Source: Prorocentrum cordatum (lineage: Eukaryota; Sar; Dinophyceae; Prorocentrales; Prorocentraceae). From it: a stretch of 64,000 bases of DNA. Each line of letters starts with the position of its first letter. The stretch's first letter is position 1. The notes beneath the pieces were generated by a model that was not told the DNA's origin, made no database searches, and saw nothing but the letters and a program-made list of their open reading frames with translations. The DNA is taken from positions 224,767-288,766 of the forward strand of contig CAUYUJ010009791.1 of NCBI GenBank assembly GCA_963575745.1, given 5' to 3'. Shown here piece after piece: positions 20,542-31,234 of the stretch. A program made the translations under genes and the position numbers.

Positions 20542-21722
20542 GTCAAGTTGGCCAGCTCGAACGAGCCAGAGGGCTCCGTCCACTCCCACCCGCCCTCCCA
20601 CAACATAAGAAGCAAGTGCGTCGCGTCCGACACCTGTCGCTCATCTTATATCGTGGGCGGCTAGACGTTCAGCGCGCGACATGAGCTGCGTCGTATTCAT
20701 GCCGCCGCGCATTGAGCAACGTCGACGAGAAACAAGACCGCGACCGATGTACGCCGCGCCCCGCTCCGGCCTCTCATGTTGCATCGTCGGCGACACCATG
20801 TCCGGCGCGCGAAGCGCGCCGCGTCTCATTCCAGCTGCCGCGCATGGAGGAGGGGAAGAGGAGGAGGAGGAGGAGGAGGAGCACGAGCAGGAGGGGAGGG
20901 AGAGAGAAAGGGAGGGAGAAACTGAAGAGGAAGAGGAGAATGCCTCTTGGGAACTCGCTGGGCGTCCTGGGAGCTTTCTGCTATGTGCCTGAGGGCCTCT
21001 TGGATCTATCTTCCAGGTTGGAACATTGTCAACACAAGTAGGTGCTAACCTCACAATGTTTCAAACACCACATGAACATCAATATTTGTATTGCCCCCCA
21101 GGACCTCCTGCGAGTTATTTTTCATGCTCTTGGGGCTCTCCTGAGACACTTGCTTGAAACGCGCTCTCTTGAGGCATTATGACTTGCCGCCCGCCCAGCT
21201 CCTCAACCCGACGGGCCGCAGCGTCGACGACAACAAAATCCTTGTTGACGAGCAGGCGTCCCCGCGCGATGTGCGCCGCGTCCCGTTCCTGCTACGCGAT
21301 TCGCAGCGCTGGCGAGGAGAAAGTACATGCTGGCAATAAACACGTCGAAGTTGCGATGTTTTTTGGCAGGTAGGACGGGGGGTCCCGCGTAGGGTTGGCC
21401 AGGCGTCCGCCCGCGATGCGCGCCGCGCCCAATTTTTGCAACACTTGTCGCAGCGTCGACGACAAGAAAGTCCATACTGACGAGAAAAAACGTTGACTTT
21501 GTTTTGTTTTGTTGATGTGTTGGACGCGACCACCCGCTTAGGGTTACCCGAGCGATGTTCAACCCGTTCCCTTCATGCTACAAGTTTGGCAACTCGACGA
21601 CGTGCTGGCGAGAAAAAATTCAATTTGTGTTATTCTTTCACAATGAGGACGGCGGGTTTGCTATCGGCCGGCTAAGTGAGGGTTCGGGGGTGTTTTATCA
21701 TAAGAAGTCAGGATTCGGGTTA
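20542..21722. repeat. Subtelomere-like duplicated unit, copy A
   Basis: About 1.18 kb, homologous from end to end with 22189-23382. It begins GCCAGCTCGAACGAGCCAG and ends GCTATCGGCCGGCTAAGTG. Internally it has a GGAG microsatellite (20846-20945) and repeated CGTCGACGACAA...GCGATG segments. Several short frames exist but are not conserved as protein between the two copies. Confidence 0.8.
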
Positions 21723-22188
21723 GGGTTTCGGATCGGGGTTATGGCAGGAGTGGGGGTCTGTGTTTAGGGGTTTGGGTCAGGGCTTAGGGTAACGGTTAGG
21801 GATTAGGGTCAGGGTTAGGGGTTCGAGTAGGGTTAGGGGTTAGGGTTAGGTCTTAGGGTTAGGGTCACGGATTCGGGTTAAAGTCAGGGGCCAGGGTTAA
21901 GGGAAAAGGGGAGGGTTCGGGTTAGGGGTTAAGGGATTGGGTCAGGGTTAGGGTAGCGGTCAGTGTTAGGATCAGGGATGCGGGTATGGGGTTAGGGTTC
22001 GGGTAGGGTTAAGGTTTAGTGTTCGGGCTTAAGGTAGGGGGTTAGGGCAAGGATCGGGGTTGAAATCGGGGTTTAAGGTCGGGGTTCCGGTCGAGGTCAA
22101 GGTTAGGCGTTGGGTAGGGGTTGGGGTTAGGAGTGGGGGGGTGGGTTAGGGGTTTAGGGTTAGGGCAGGGATTAGGTTGAGGGTTAGG
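21723..22188. repeat. Interstitial telomere-like tract 3
   Basis: Degenerate GGGTTAGGG, GGTTCGGG and GGGGTTAGGATT words fill the gap between units A and B, again with the G-rich strand on plus. Confidence 0.85.
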
Positions 22189-23382
22189 TGTGGTCAAGTT
22201 AGCCAGCTCGAACGAGCCAGAGGGTTCCGTCCACTCCCACCCGCCCTCCCGCACCATAAGAAGCAAGTGCGTCGCGTCCGACGCCTGTCGCTCATCTTAT
22301 ATCGTGGGCGGTTAGACGTTCAGCGCGCGACATGAGCTCCGTTGTATTCCTGCCGCGCATTGAGCAACGTCGACGAGAAACAAGACCGCGACCGATGTAC
22401 GCCGCGCCCCGCTCCGGCCTCTCATGTTGCATCGTCGGCGACACCATGTCCAGCGCGCGGACTGCGCCGCGTCTGATTCCAGCCACGCGTATTGCATCGC
22501 CAATCGTTTCGCTGCTGCGTCGTGTGGAGGAGGGGAGGAGGAGGATGAGGGAGAGGAGGGAGGGAGAGAGGGAGGGAGGGAGAAACTGAGGAGGAACATG
22601 GATAACGCCTCTTGGGAATTCGCGGGGCGTCCTGGGAGTTTCCTGCTATGCGCCTGAGGGCCTGTTGGATTTATTTTCCGGGTAGGAACATCGTTAACAC
22701 AAGTAGACGCTAACGTCCCAATCTTTCAAACACCGACTGACAATCAATATTTGTGTTGCCCCCCCAGGACTTCCTGGGCGCCTTTTTCGACCTCTTGGGG
22801 GTCTCCTGCGGCACTCGCTTGAACCGCACTTGCTTGAGGCGTTATGATTCTCCGCCCGCCCAGCTCCTCAAACCGACGGGCCGCAACGTCGACGACAAGA
22901 AAGTCCATGCTGACGAGCAGTCGTCCCCGCGCGATGTGCGCCGCGTCCCATTCCCGCTACGCGATTCGCAACGCCGACGTGGAGAAAGTACACGTTGGCA
23001 AAGAAAGCGTCGACGTTGCGTTTATTTTTTGCAGGTAGGACGGGGGGTCCCGCGTAGGGTTGGCCAGGCGTACGCGCGCGATGCGCGCCGCGTCCCATTC
23101 CTGCTACAATTCGCACCGTCGACGATAAGAACGTCCACGTTGACGAGGAAAACGTTGACTTTGTTTTGTTTTTTGATGGGTACGACGCGACCACTCGCCT
23201 GGGGTGACCCACGCGGCGTTCCTTCCGTCCTGTTCTTGTTAATTGTTTCGCAACTCGACGACAGGTCGGCGAGACAACAATTACGTTTGTGTTTCGTTTG
23301 ACCGTTAAGACGGCGGGTATGCTATCGGCCGGCTAGGTGGGGATGTGGGGGCGTTTCGTCATAGGAAGTAAGGATCGGGATC
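22189..23382. repeat. Subtelomere-like duplicated unit, copy B
   Basis: Collinear with unit A, including GCCAGCTCGAACGAGCCAG, CGACGAGAAACAAGACCGCG, GGCGACACCATGTCC and CTATCGGCCGGCTA. Differences are scattered substitutions, a different microsatellite length, and a segment after 22478 (TTCCAGCCACGCG onwards) that is absent from A. Confidence 0.8.
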
Positions 23383-23389
23383 TGGTTCC

Positions 23390-23640
23390 GGGGCCAGGGG
23401 GCGGCGTGGCGAAAAAGGGGGAAAGGAAGGGGGGGTCCGAATTTCAGGGTCAAAGGGGGTGGGGGGTCCGGGCCCTCCCACTCCCCTTGAAAAGGGGGGG
23501 GGTCCGCCGGCGACGGATCGGGAAATTGGGGACGGGGGGGGGTCCGCAGACGATGGAGCGGTATTGGGGGGGGGGTCCGCCGACGACGGATCGGGGGAAG
23601 AGGGGGGGGTCCTGGACCCCCCCCCGTTTGAGTGATCCAG
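23390..23640. repeat. G-run block, right
   Basis: Runs of seven or more G alternate with GGTCCGCCGACGACGGATCG repeats (three degenerate copies). Confidence 0.75.
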
Positions 23641-23654
23641 CGGCGCGCCCTTTT

Positions 23655-24375
23655 AGATTTCAATGCGTAAATTCTTCTCCAACCGAATTCTGTTTTGAAT
23701 TTCCCCATGAATCAATATTTTACCTGCATCTGGATTGCAGTATTTAGAATCGTATAGCTCTGGATTACAATTTGCAAATACTTCTCCAACTTAGCATGTC
23801 ATTCAGGTAATTGTGAGTTGGATTGATATACGTTTCGGGAACGTTTATATTTTTGTTGCAGTTTGCTAACATATTTCAAGCTGTGGATTACAATGTGTTA
23901 GTTCATCTCCAGCTGAATTCTTCGTGGCAATTATATTGTTGAGTTGCCCTGCAACGCGGATTCGCTTCCGAATCTGAGTTTTGGCGTGCAACTTTGGAGC
24001 TCACTATGCGTATTCCTCTCCAACTCAATTCTGCCAATTCTGATTTGGATACCCCTGCAACTCAGTGTCCAGTATCCTTTTACACTTAAGACTGCGAATA
24101 TGTGAAATATGTTTCTAATTTGGAGTTTCAACATGTTAGTGCCTCTTCCCGAGAATTCTCTAGCAGTTCTGATTTGAATTTCTCTGTGATTCGGAACCGT
24201 CTCTATATTGGGATTCTAATGCTTGAAATTTGGTATGAATCTCGATTTCAATATGCAGATGACTTGCTAACTCATTTACCCGACAATTAGTGCTTGATTG
24301 TTTCTGTTATTCGGAATATTTCCGGACTCCAGATTGCAATACGCATTATTCTTTCTAATTCAATTCTGGTGCAAA
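23655..24375. repeat. AT-rich degenerate satellite W, right block
   Basis: About seven degenerate units of 86-131 bases, each with AATTCTTCTCCAACTCAATTC-like (19-base) core variants near 23671, 23776, 23901, 24008, 24139, 24256 and 24342. Base composition is clearly more AT-rich than the rest of the window. Confidence 0.65.
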
Positions 24376-24805
24376 TTCCTATGAGGCTCACCCTGGTCGA
24401 CCGCCGTCCGCAGGCCAACTCGCGGTTCGCGATCATTCGGGATGAAAGTGTAGCTACAGCATCAAATTCTCAGAGAATTTGTCAAGTCGAGAAGACATGT
24501 ACAGTAACTTGGCATCGCTTGGACGTGTGCGTCTGTTCTCGGACATGTGCCAAAGAGGCTGCAGCTCCGGGAGGATACCTGATCTATCGAGGTAGGCAGT
24601 GCTATCCATGGCCAATCCCCGATTGGAGTTCCACCCGCTTCCAGACCATGGATTCCTTACCCAATGGTTTCTGAGGGCTCGAGATGTACTACGCTCTGTC
24701 GATGTCGTGGACCATTTTCGTGTTGATCATGTTGGGCAGCAAAGGCGGAACGACGACGGAAAGAGAGAACACGAAACCAACAGGAAAACGGTAAACACAG
24801 TCTAG
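24376..24805. other. Unassigned stretch with short open frames
   Basis: A plus frame from 24294 to 24674 is open but shows no domain. It begins inside satellite W, so it is unlikely to be a gene as it stands. 24690-24800 vaguely resembles the reverse of the T-rich 27.5 kb segment. Confidence 0.2.
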
Positions 24806-24810
24806 TTTTA

Positions 24811-25105
24811 AGTCGGGCCTGTCCTTGAGGACTTTTCAAAAATCGTAATAATATCTCTCCCTCCCTCTCTCTCTATCTATCTATCTATATATATATATAT
24901 GTATTGGGGCGATGTTCGGCCTATTCTTGACAATGCTGGGGTATATTTTCAAACTGATTTTTCAATTTTCCGTCCGGGAGTATTCAAGAATGGTGAAGAA
25001 TACCCAGGGGACGATATTTTGCAATGTGTTTGACTACTTTTGAATTTGCTTGGGGTATCTATTATTTTTCGTCCCAAACCCGCCTGTAGGAGGACATGCC
25101 TGACC
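24811..25105. mobile_element. F1 MITE-like element, copy 6 (enlarged, nested)
   Basis: The left tip is AGTCGGGCCTGTCC and the right tip is CCTGTAGGAGGACATGCC with TGACC. At 295 bp it is twice the usual size. It contains CTATCTATCTATATATATAT at 24874-24900 and two internal GGGCGATGTT/GGGGACGATATT segments. This suggests one F1 copy inserted in or fused to another. Confidence 0.7.
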
Positions 25106-25517
25106 GAAGGTCAGGGAGGGGGCGCATCGCCCCCCCATCGCCCACTTGGCCGACGCAAAAAAACTGGGTCGATTGCGCCGACATTGGCGCGTAAGCTGCC
25201 CGCGCAAGCGCCCTGGTCTCCAATGTAGCGTGCCGCGCTGGCGTCCCGGTAAGCCATGGCGGAAGGTCATCAGGTCATGTCTCGTGAGACCCGTTTCCTG
25301 TCGTCGGCCTCTTGTCATCGCCGACAGGGGCCCCATGGCCAACCACGTCCACGAGCGTGTGGTTGCACTATCGGCTGTCGGGGGCCTACCGCCGATCCAC
25401 AGGCGATTTGTATCGCCGCTTCCGACTCGAGACTTTCCCCATGAGCCGGTTCCCTATTGACGTGCCCCTTCAGTGCACATTGAGGTTCGTTTTGGGTTAT
25501 GATGTTCCAACCTACTT

Positions 25518-25682
25518 AAGCCTTGATCACCAGACAGAACTTCGAGCACCAGAAACAAGCACCGAAACTCGAGGGTTTTCACGCATCGGGCCCCTTTTGG
25601 CACTCGTCCGACGCTGCTTCGACACTCGTTCGACACTCTGGCTGCGGGTGCTCGAAATCATTTCTGGGATGTGGCCCTGAAG
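25518..25682. mobile_element. F4 short inverted-repeat element, copy 3
   Basis: The left end, CACCAGACAGAACTTCGAGC, is inverted to the right end, GTGCTCGAAATCATTTCTGG. The middle has two TCGACACTCG-like words. Confidence 0.65.
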
Positions 25683-25744
25683 TACGATGGGAGCATTCGA
25701 TGCTCGTTTTGGGGACCTTCCTGGGGGCCACCTGATGGATCTGT

Positions 25745-25845
25745 TCGACTCAGGTTCGACTCAAAATCGACTCAGGTTCGACTCAGATTCGAGTCCACTT
25801 CGACTCATGTTCGACTCAGGTTCGACTCAGGTTCGACGTGGCTTC
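25745..25845. repeat. TTCGACTCAGG tandem decamer repeats
   Basis: At least eight imperfect copies of GGTTCGACTCA in tandem. Confidence 0.8.
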
Positions 25846-25944
25846 GACGCACGAGTGGAGCGAGTGGCTCCAGGAAGGTCCCCAGAAGGAGCATCTGAGG
25901 AGCAGCACAAAGCTTTGGGTCGACGGTGCCGCGGCGGCAGAGAG

Positions 25945-26060
25945 CCCCTCCTCCTCCTCCTCCTCCTCCCCCTCCTCCTCCTCCTCCTCCTCCTCCTCCT
26001 CCTCCTCCTCCTCCTCCTGCTCCTCCTCCTCCCCCTCCTCCTCCTCCTCCTGCTCCTGCG
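25945..26060. repeat. (CCT)n microsatellite
   Basis: Nearly pure CTC repeats with CCCCTC and CTG interruptions. Confidence 0.95.
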
Positions 26061-26254
26061 GCGCCCGCCGCGAAGGGCCAGAGGGTAGCTTCGCGCCTCG
26101 CACGTCGCGGCAGGGGCCAGAGCGGCTGCCCTTCCCCACTGGGGAGCGGCGCGAGGGCGCGGCGAGGGCCGCGCCTCGCGGGGCGCGAGGCGCGAAGTCG
26201 GGTGCCCTGGGCCAGACCCTCACCGTTAGGGGAGGTCGGCCATGCGCCGAGGGG

Positions 26255-26441
26255 GGTACTCCAGCTTTCGTAATAAAAGGGAGGGGGTCTAGATCCTCCA
26301 AGACAAGCCATTTCAGACCCCCCCCTGTGGGAGAACCCTCCAAAACATCGTCCCCAGACCCCCCAGGCCCTCCAAGATGGCCTGGAAGAGACCCCCCCCG
26401 AAATTAGACCCCCTCCCTTTTATTACGAAATCTGGAGTACC
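26255..26441. mobile_element. 187-bp element with long terminal inverted repeats
   Basis: The left terminus, GGTACTCCAGCTTTCGTAAT then AAAAGGGAGGGGGTCTA, is repeated inverted at the right, TAGACCCCCTCCCTTTT then ATTACGAAATCTGGAGTACC, with arms of about 38 bases and few mismatches. The core is C-rich with CCTCCAAAACATCGTCCCC. It is MITE-like and non-coding. Confidence 0.8.
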
Positions 26442-26629
26442 GTCGGGGCCCTGAAGGAGGAGCCCTCTTCGCTGGGGAGGGGCTCCGCGTTCCGTAAGTG
26501 TTTCACCGCTTGCCTCAGGCTTTCCTCAGGTCTTCGATGGGAAATCGAAGCTCAACTTCTGGAAAAAAGGGGCCTCGTTCCTTATTTAGGGTTCCTTAGG
26601 TCAACGCCCCGACTGTAGGGGGAGAGGGG

Positions 26630-26750
26630 GGAGGGCTTCCCGGAAGCACCCCTGCTTCTGGAGAGGGCGCGGGCCTTCTCCGTGTGCGTGCAGGGCCGGC
26701 GCCTTCTGGGAGCCAGCCCCCGTCTGAGAAGCCTCCCCCTCTCCCCCATA
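26630..26750. repeat. Dispersed repeat R7, copy 2
   Basis: GGGCTTCCCGGAAGCACCCC, TGCTTCTGGAGAGGGCG and CTGAGAAGCCTCCCCCTC are collinear with 3205-3325. It lies immediately before the long hairpin at 26760. Confidence 0.5.
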
Positions 26751-26759
26751 CCTCAGCGA

Positions 26760-26934
26760 GCGAAGAACGGTCTAAGATAAACTTTTTCGCTGTCGGGGGC
26801 GCCTGTCCCTGGGCGGCTGGAAAGTTTATACCCCTACGGTGCCACCGTAAGGGTATAAACTTTCCAGCCGCCCTGGGACAGGCGCCTCCGACAGCGAAAA
26901 AAAATATGTTATACCGTTCTTCGCCCGTTAAATA
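26760..26934. mobile_element. 175-bp near-perfect hairpin (fold-back)
   Basis: The outer GCGAAGAACGGT and the inner GGCGGCTGGAAAGTTTATAC occur on the left arm. The right arm repeats them inverted as GTATAAACTTTCCAGCCGCC and ACCGTTCTTCGC. The arms are about 80 bases with a loop of only a few bases around GGTGCCACC. There is no coding capacity. Confidence 0.85.
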
Positions 26935-27085
26935 CCCCCCCTCTGCGCGCCGCCAAAATTCAGGCGACCCAGGTCACAGAAGAAGCTGGGCGTCGAAGGT
27001 TCGAGCGCGCCCCCCTCGGTCGAGGCTCGCCGCCCCCGAGGCAGCGCAGGGCGCGATATCTGGCGTGCAGCAGCCGAGTTCAGAA

Positions 27086-27191
27086 AATAGTCTGAGGACG
27101 TTTTTTTGTATGTGTTGACTCTTTTTGAACATTTTTTGACTTTTTCCTATGTTTCGTCCAAAATCGGCCTGTAGGGGGACATGCCCGACCT
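27086..27191. mobile_element. F1 MITE-like element, copy 7 (left-truncated)
   Basis: The right terminus, CCTGTAGGGGGACATGCCC with GACCT, is perfect, and the AT-rich interior with GAGGACGTTTTT is present. The left AGTCGGGC terminus is missing. Confidence 0.7.
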
Positions 27192-27314
27192 AACACGACC
27201 CCCCGATCCCTGAGATCATGACGCTGCATTTTGTTCATCGCCGGGGTTGTTCCCAAGGAGAGGCGGTCCGGCCCTGAATGGGCCATGGCAAAGACGCCCC
27301 GTCTTGTGCAAGTC

Positions 27315-27452
27315 AGGAAAGTGCATGAATCCACGTTGGTTTCGAGGTGTGCATTTCTTGCGCAAGTTCGTACCACGCGGCCAGTCTCGTGGATTAGAGG
27401 CCGTGTTCATGTACGTGGTTGGGTGCGTACGTCCTTCTGTGGGCTCCCTATC
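27315..27452. repeat. Dispersed repeat R10, copy 1
   Basis: ATGAATCCACGTTGGTTTCG, GTGTTCATGTACGTGGTTGG and TCTGTGGGCTCCC are collinear with 31028-31158. The following T-rich region to 27680 may belong to the same larger unit. Confidence 0.6.
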
Positions 27453-28149
27453 GCATCGATGGAGGTCCCACAGCGGGCTCTCGAAACAACATGGCCGTTT
27501 TCGTTACCGGTTCCGTTCTGCGTCGTTTGTTGCCAGCTCGTGCGCCGTATGTTCTCCTGTTCCGTCGCCGTTGTTTCTTGGTTCCGGTTCCGGCTCCAAC
27601 TCCGGAGCCGTCGGCTGCTGTATGTTTTAATCCTGTTCTTTCTGAAGAGACGCTTCTTCGCAAACGGTGCTGAGAACGGCCTTGTCGTTTCCGGGGCCCG
27701 CGTAAGGTCGTTCAGGCCTGGCATGTGGCTCCCCAGGATCCACGCACGCACGTGCACCACCACCCACTACGCACGCGCGCGCGGAGCCACAGGTCCGCTA
27801 CGACACGCGTCCGCGGATAGAGAAAATCAGCGCCATGGTAAGGGATGGGAGGGAGGGGTAGGACGTCAGATATGACGCGAGCGCACCTAGCTTGCCCTCT
27901 CCAGGATCCCCCTCCGCCCTCGCCGCCGCTGGGCGTTACTGCTCAAAAGGGCGGCGCCGGCGCCCCGCCCGCCGCTGGTAGAGCTCGGGCGCGGCACCGC
28001 CGGGGCCGGGGGGCTCGCATGCCTGCGAATGCAGCAGCGGCCAGACCCGACCTCGGCACGCCAGGGACAGCACGAGAACATCCCTGACATCTCCATGTGG
28101 GTCGCTGCGGGGGTGCTGAGGGGTTACCGGGGGGTCAGAAGTGGATTCT

Positions 28150-28340
28150 GAGGTGGGTTATACTTGCCCTGGCCTAGCCTATGAGCGGGTTGCAATCCCT
28201 AGGTGACTTAACGTTGTTAGATAATGCCGCTAAGCGGGCTCCGCCCACTTTGCCCGGATCTGTACGCAAGCCTTTCATGGCATTCGCAACCCAATGATAA
28301 GGTAGGTTACGTCAGAGATCACCAGCCCACCTTAGCATCC
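28150..28340. mobile_element. Degenerate fold-back of about 190 bp
   Basis: The left end, GAGGTGGGTTATACTTGCCC to CCTATGAGCGGGTTGC, aligns with the reverse complement of the right end (GCAACCCAATGATAAGG to CAGCCCACCTTA). The match is imperfect, so the call is tentative. Confidence 0.4.
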
Positions 28341-28493
28341 ACATGTAGCCCCCTTACCCTCTACCCCCGCGGCGATCCGAGCAGACGTCCAGCGCACTGG
28401 AAAAGTCAAGTCGGAGGTTTTGTCACAGTGTTCGGTTTCTGGGGTCCCTCGCTGAGCCTCGGGGCCGTCAGGAAGCTACTCAGGACGAGGCGG

Positions 28494-28680
28494 ACGAGGA
28501 GGAGGAGGAGGAGGAGGAGGAGGAGGAAGGAGGGGGAGGAGGAGGAGGAGAAGGAGGAGGAGGAGGAGGAGGAGGAGGAGGGAGGGGGAGGAGGAGGAGG
28601 AGAAGGGGGAGGAGGAGGAGGAGGAGGAGGAGGAGGAGGAGGAGGAGGAGGAGGAGGAGGAGGAGGAGGAGGAGGGGAAA
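28494..28680. repeat. (GGA)n microsatellite
   Basis: Nearly pure (GGA)n for about 185 bases with a few AGG/GAA interruptions. Confidence 0.95.
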
Positions 28681-29165
28681 AATCTGTTCTGGGGATAGGG
28701 GCAGGACCTCCAGGGACCTGGCATTGAAAAATCTCTGGGTCTGGCGGAGTGATTTGTTCAATCCCGACATTTCTTGTTCCCTTTACCTGCGCCAGCGCTG
28801 GCGCCGACGCCACCGCCATCGCCACCGTCGCGTTCGCCATCGTCGACGTCGTCGTGAAAGTCGTCATCGCCGCTGTCCTCGCTATCGCCGTCGCCGCAGT
28901 CTGGCCATATATTCTCACTGGCCAGAGGTGGGGATCCTTCTGCGCATGGTCTGGCCCCAGAGGGTCGGCTTCCGGGGGCCCCTACCAGGCCTCGGGAGCG
29001 TCGAAGAACGACGCGGGATGACAAACTCCCAGGGAATGAGACCATGCCAGGGGGGGTCCACATTATAAGTTCACGGCGTCGGGGGTTTGGGGCAGAAGAT
29101 TGTGTGTTTTGTTCCCCTGGCGATAACTGGCGTGACAGGGGGGGAGGGGCCCCTTCACGTCACGG

Positions 29166-29226
29166 TTCGCGCCAGCGCCGTTAGGAAATGGTATGGCTAG
29201 TTTCCACACGGCGCCAGCGCGAATCG
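29166..29226. repeat. 61-bp hairpin
   Basis: The arms TTCGCGCCAGCGCCGT and ACGGCGCCAGCGCGAA, extended inward by GGAAA and TTTCC, enclose TGGTATGGCTAG. The flanking sequence is G-rich. Confidence 0.7.
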
Positions 29227-29552
29227 TATCGTGGCCAGGGTGGGTGGAGGGGGGGGCGGGGCCAGTCAGGGCGTCATCGCGAATCATAATGCAAACAGAG
29301 CTCTAGGCAATCTTCTGACTCGGGCAAACTTGTTGACGACGGAGGCCGCGGCGGTGACGAGCATGGCGAAGAGGAGATGGGAGGCGAGGGCGTCGATGGC
29401 GACAGCAGTGTGCGCGGCGCTGGCGATGCTTGCGATGATGGATGGCAGGGTTGCTGGGCGGCCGCGGCGGTAGTGGCGGAGATGGCGGCAGCCAGCGGCA
29501 GACGGCGGTCGACGACGACGGCTGGGTGTTGCAGGCGAGCCGCCCCCCTTTT

Positions 29553-29635
29553 TTTATATATATACACACATACATATGTGTATATATGTATACAAATTAG
29601 TGATACATATATACAATATCTATCTATAACACTAC
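29553..29635. repeat. TATA/ACACATA-rich simple repeat
   Basis: Alternating TATATA, ACACATACATA and TGTATATATG words. A second, similar tract lies at 30292-30335. Confidence 0.8.
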
Positions 29636-29878
29636 TGAGCTGATCGTTGGGCTCCCCACCCTCGATGTGTCGCCGCGCCGTTTGTTCCGACTCGCGGTCT
29701 TGTGTCTTGGGAAGAGCGCCTCGGCCACCAGGGCGAATTCAGCCCTGAACGCAGAGTTTGTTGTGGGTTTGCCGCGGTGTCGGTTCCGTCTGCTTGGGCG
29801 CGGTCAGCACAACATGCGCGGCGACATGTAGTATACTAGATTGAGCCCGGGGTATGGCCACACAACAGTTTTCGCTTA

Positions 29879-30014
29879 AGTCGGGCACGTCCCTCTACAT
29901 GATGAGTGTTCAGCAACAGCACAATAAATAGTATGGGGACGATGTGTTGAGGTTTTGTTTGAGTATGTTTAATTCTTCGTCCAGTATCCGCCTGTAGGGG
30001 GACATGCCCGACCT
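29879..30014. mobile_element. F1 MITE-like element, copy 8
   Basis: The left end is AGTCGGGCACGTCCCTC with TACATG, and the right end is CCTGTAGGGGGACATGCCC with GACCT. TTA lies on both sides of the 136-bp element. The internal GGGGACGATGTG is conserved. Confidence 0.8.
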
Positions 30015-31027
30015 TAGTTTTCGCTCGGGACATCCTAGAAGTAACACTCTGCGGAGCGGTGCCGTGCAGTTCCCCACAGAGTAGGTGCACGTTGGGGTTC
30101 TCACGCTGGTGCGAGCCGGAGTGGCTTCCTGGGCCGCATGTGATCACCCGTCGCCGCCGCCGTCGCCACGCATTTGTTTGGGATTTGTATGTTGCGTTGC
30201 GTGCGTTGCTGTGCAGTGCTCGGCATTGTTCAGCATTGCGTAGCACTCCGTCGCATTGCACCACATTGATTGCAAGATTCCGACTGCCGCAGACATACAC
30301 ACATATACATATACATATATATATATATATAGACAAGGCTGCCGCCAGCTCCCGATAGCTACATTGAACCCGAGCGAGCTACGAGCGACATAGATATACA
30401 TAGACATACATATATCCGGAAAGCCATTGCTTGGGGTCCACGCTGGCTAAACTGTCCCTAGGGATCCGCGGTGTCCTCGCAATCCCCCAGGCGGTCCTGC
30501 ACGCACCGAGCAGAACCACAATGGTTCCCCCGGAGACATCCTCACCCACGTGAGGCGATCCAGAAAGGTCCTCGCCTTCGAGGATCCGGGGAGTTGTCAT
30601 CTCTTTATCGGCAGAAAGTGGCGGAAGGCGGCCCGAGTAAAACGAGGCCGCTTCTGCCAGCGGAAGCTCGCGGAAGCAAAAGAGGCGCCCCCAAGAGATG
30701 GAAACGATTTGGGTTCAGGGCTTCCAGAAACCGCCACGTGTTGATACCAGTTCAGTTTTCGGTTGTTTTTTGATCGGTTTCCGCTCGCCCCCGCGGCCCA
30801 CTCGATTCTTTCACCAGAGAAGAACGAATCACCACCACCGATACAGTTCGTTGTTGCGCCGCGCGTCCTCGCGCAGATCAGAGTCCGCAACTGTTGCGCT
30901 GCGCTCCTCGAGGGACCCGCCGCCGCGCATCTAGAACCAAACACGCTCACCACAAGCTGCACGGAGCAACAACTCGAAAATAGTTCTCCACCGTGAGTGT
31001 CAGGAGCGAAAGAGGGACGCGCACGTA

Positions 31028-31158
31028 GATGAATCCAAGTTGGTTTCGAGAGTACGCGTTGCGCGAACATTCGTGTACGTGCTCATGTACGTGGTTGGGG
31101 GGCCGTGTTCATGTACGGGGTTGGGCGTGTACTTCTTTTGTGGGCTCTCCAGGCAGGG
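31028..31158. repeat. Dispersed repeat R10, copy 2
   Basis: ATGAATCCAAGTTGGTTTCG, TCATGTACGTGGTTGGGG, GTGTTCATGTACGGGGTTGG and TTTGTGGGCTCTCC. It has a partial internal duplication of the ATGTACGTGGTTGG word. Confidence 0.6.
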
Positions 31159-31234
31159 AGAGGGGGCCCAAGACCCCCCGGGCAACAGCAATCAGATACC
31201 AATACAGCGGCACTCGAAGCGTGACAGGGCCAGA

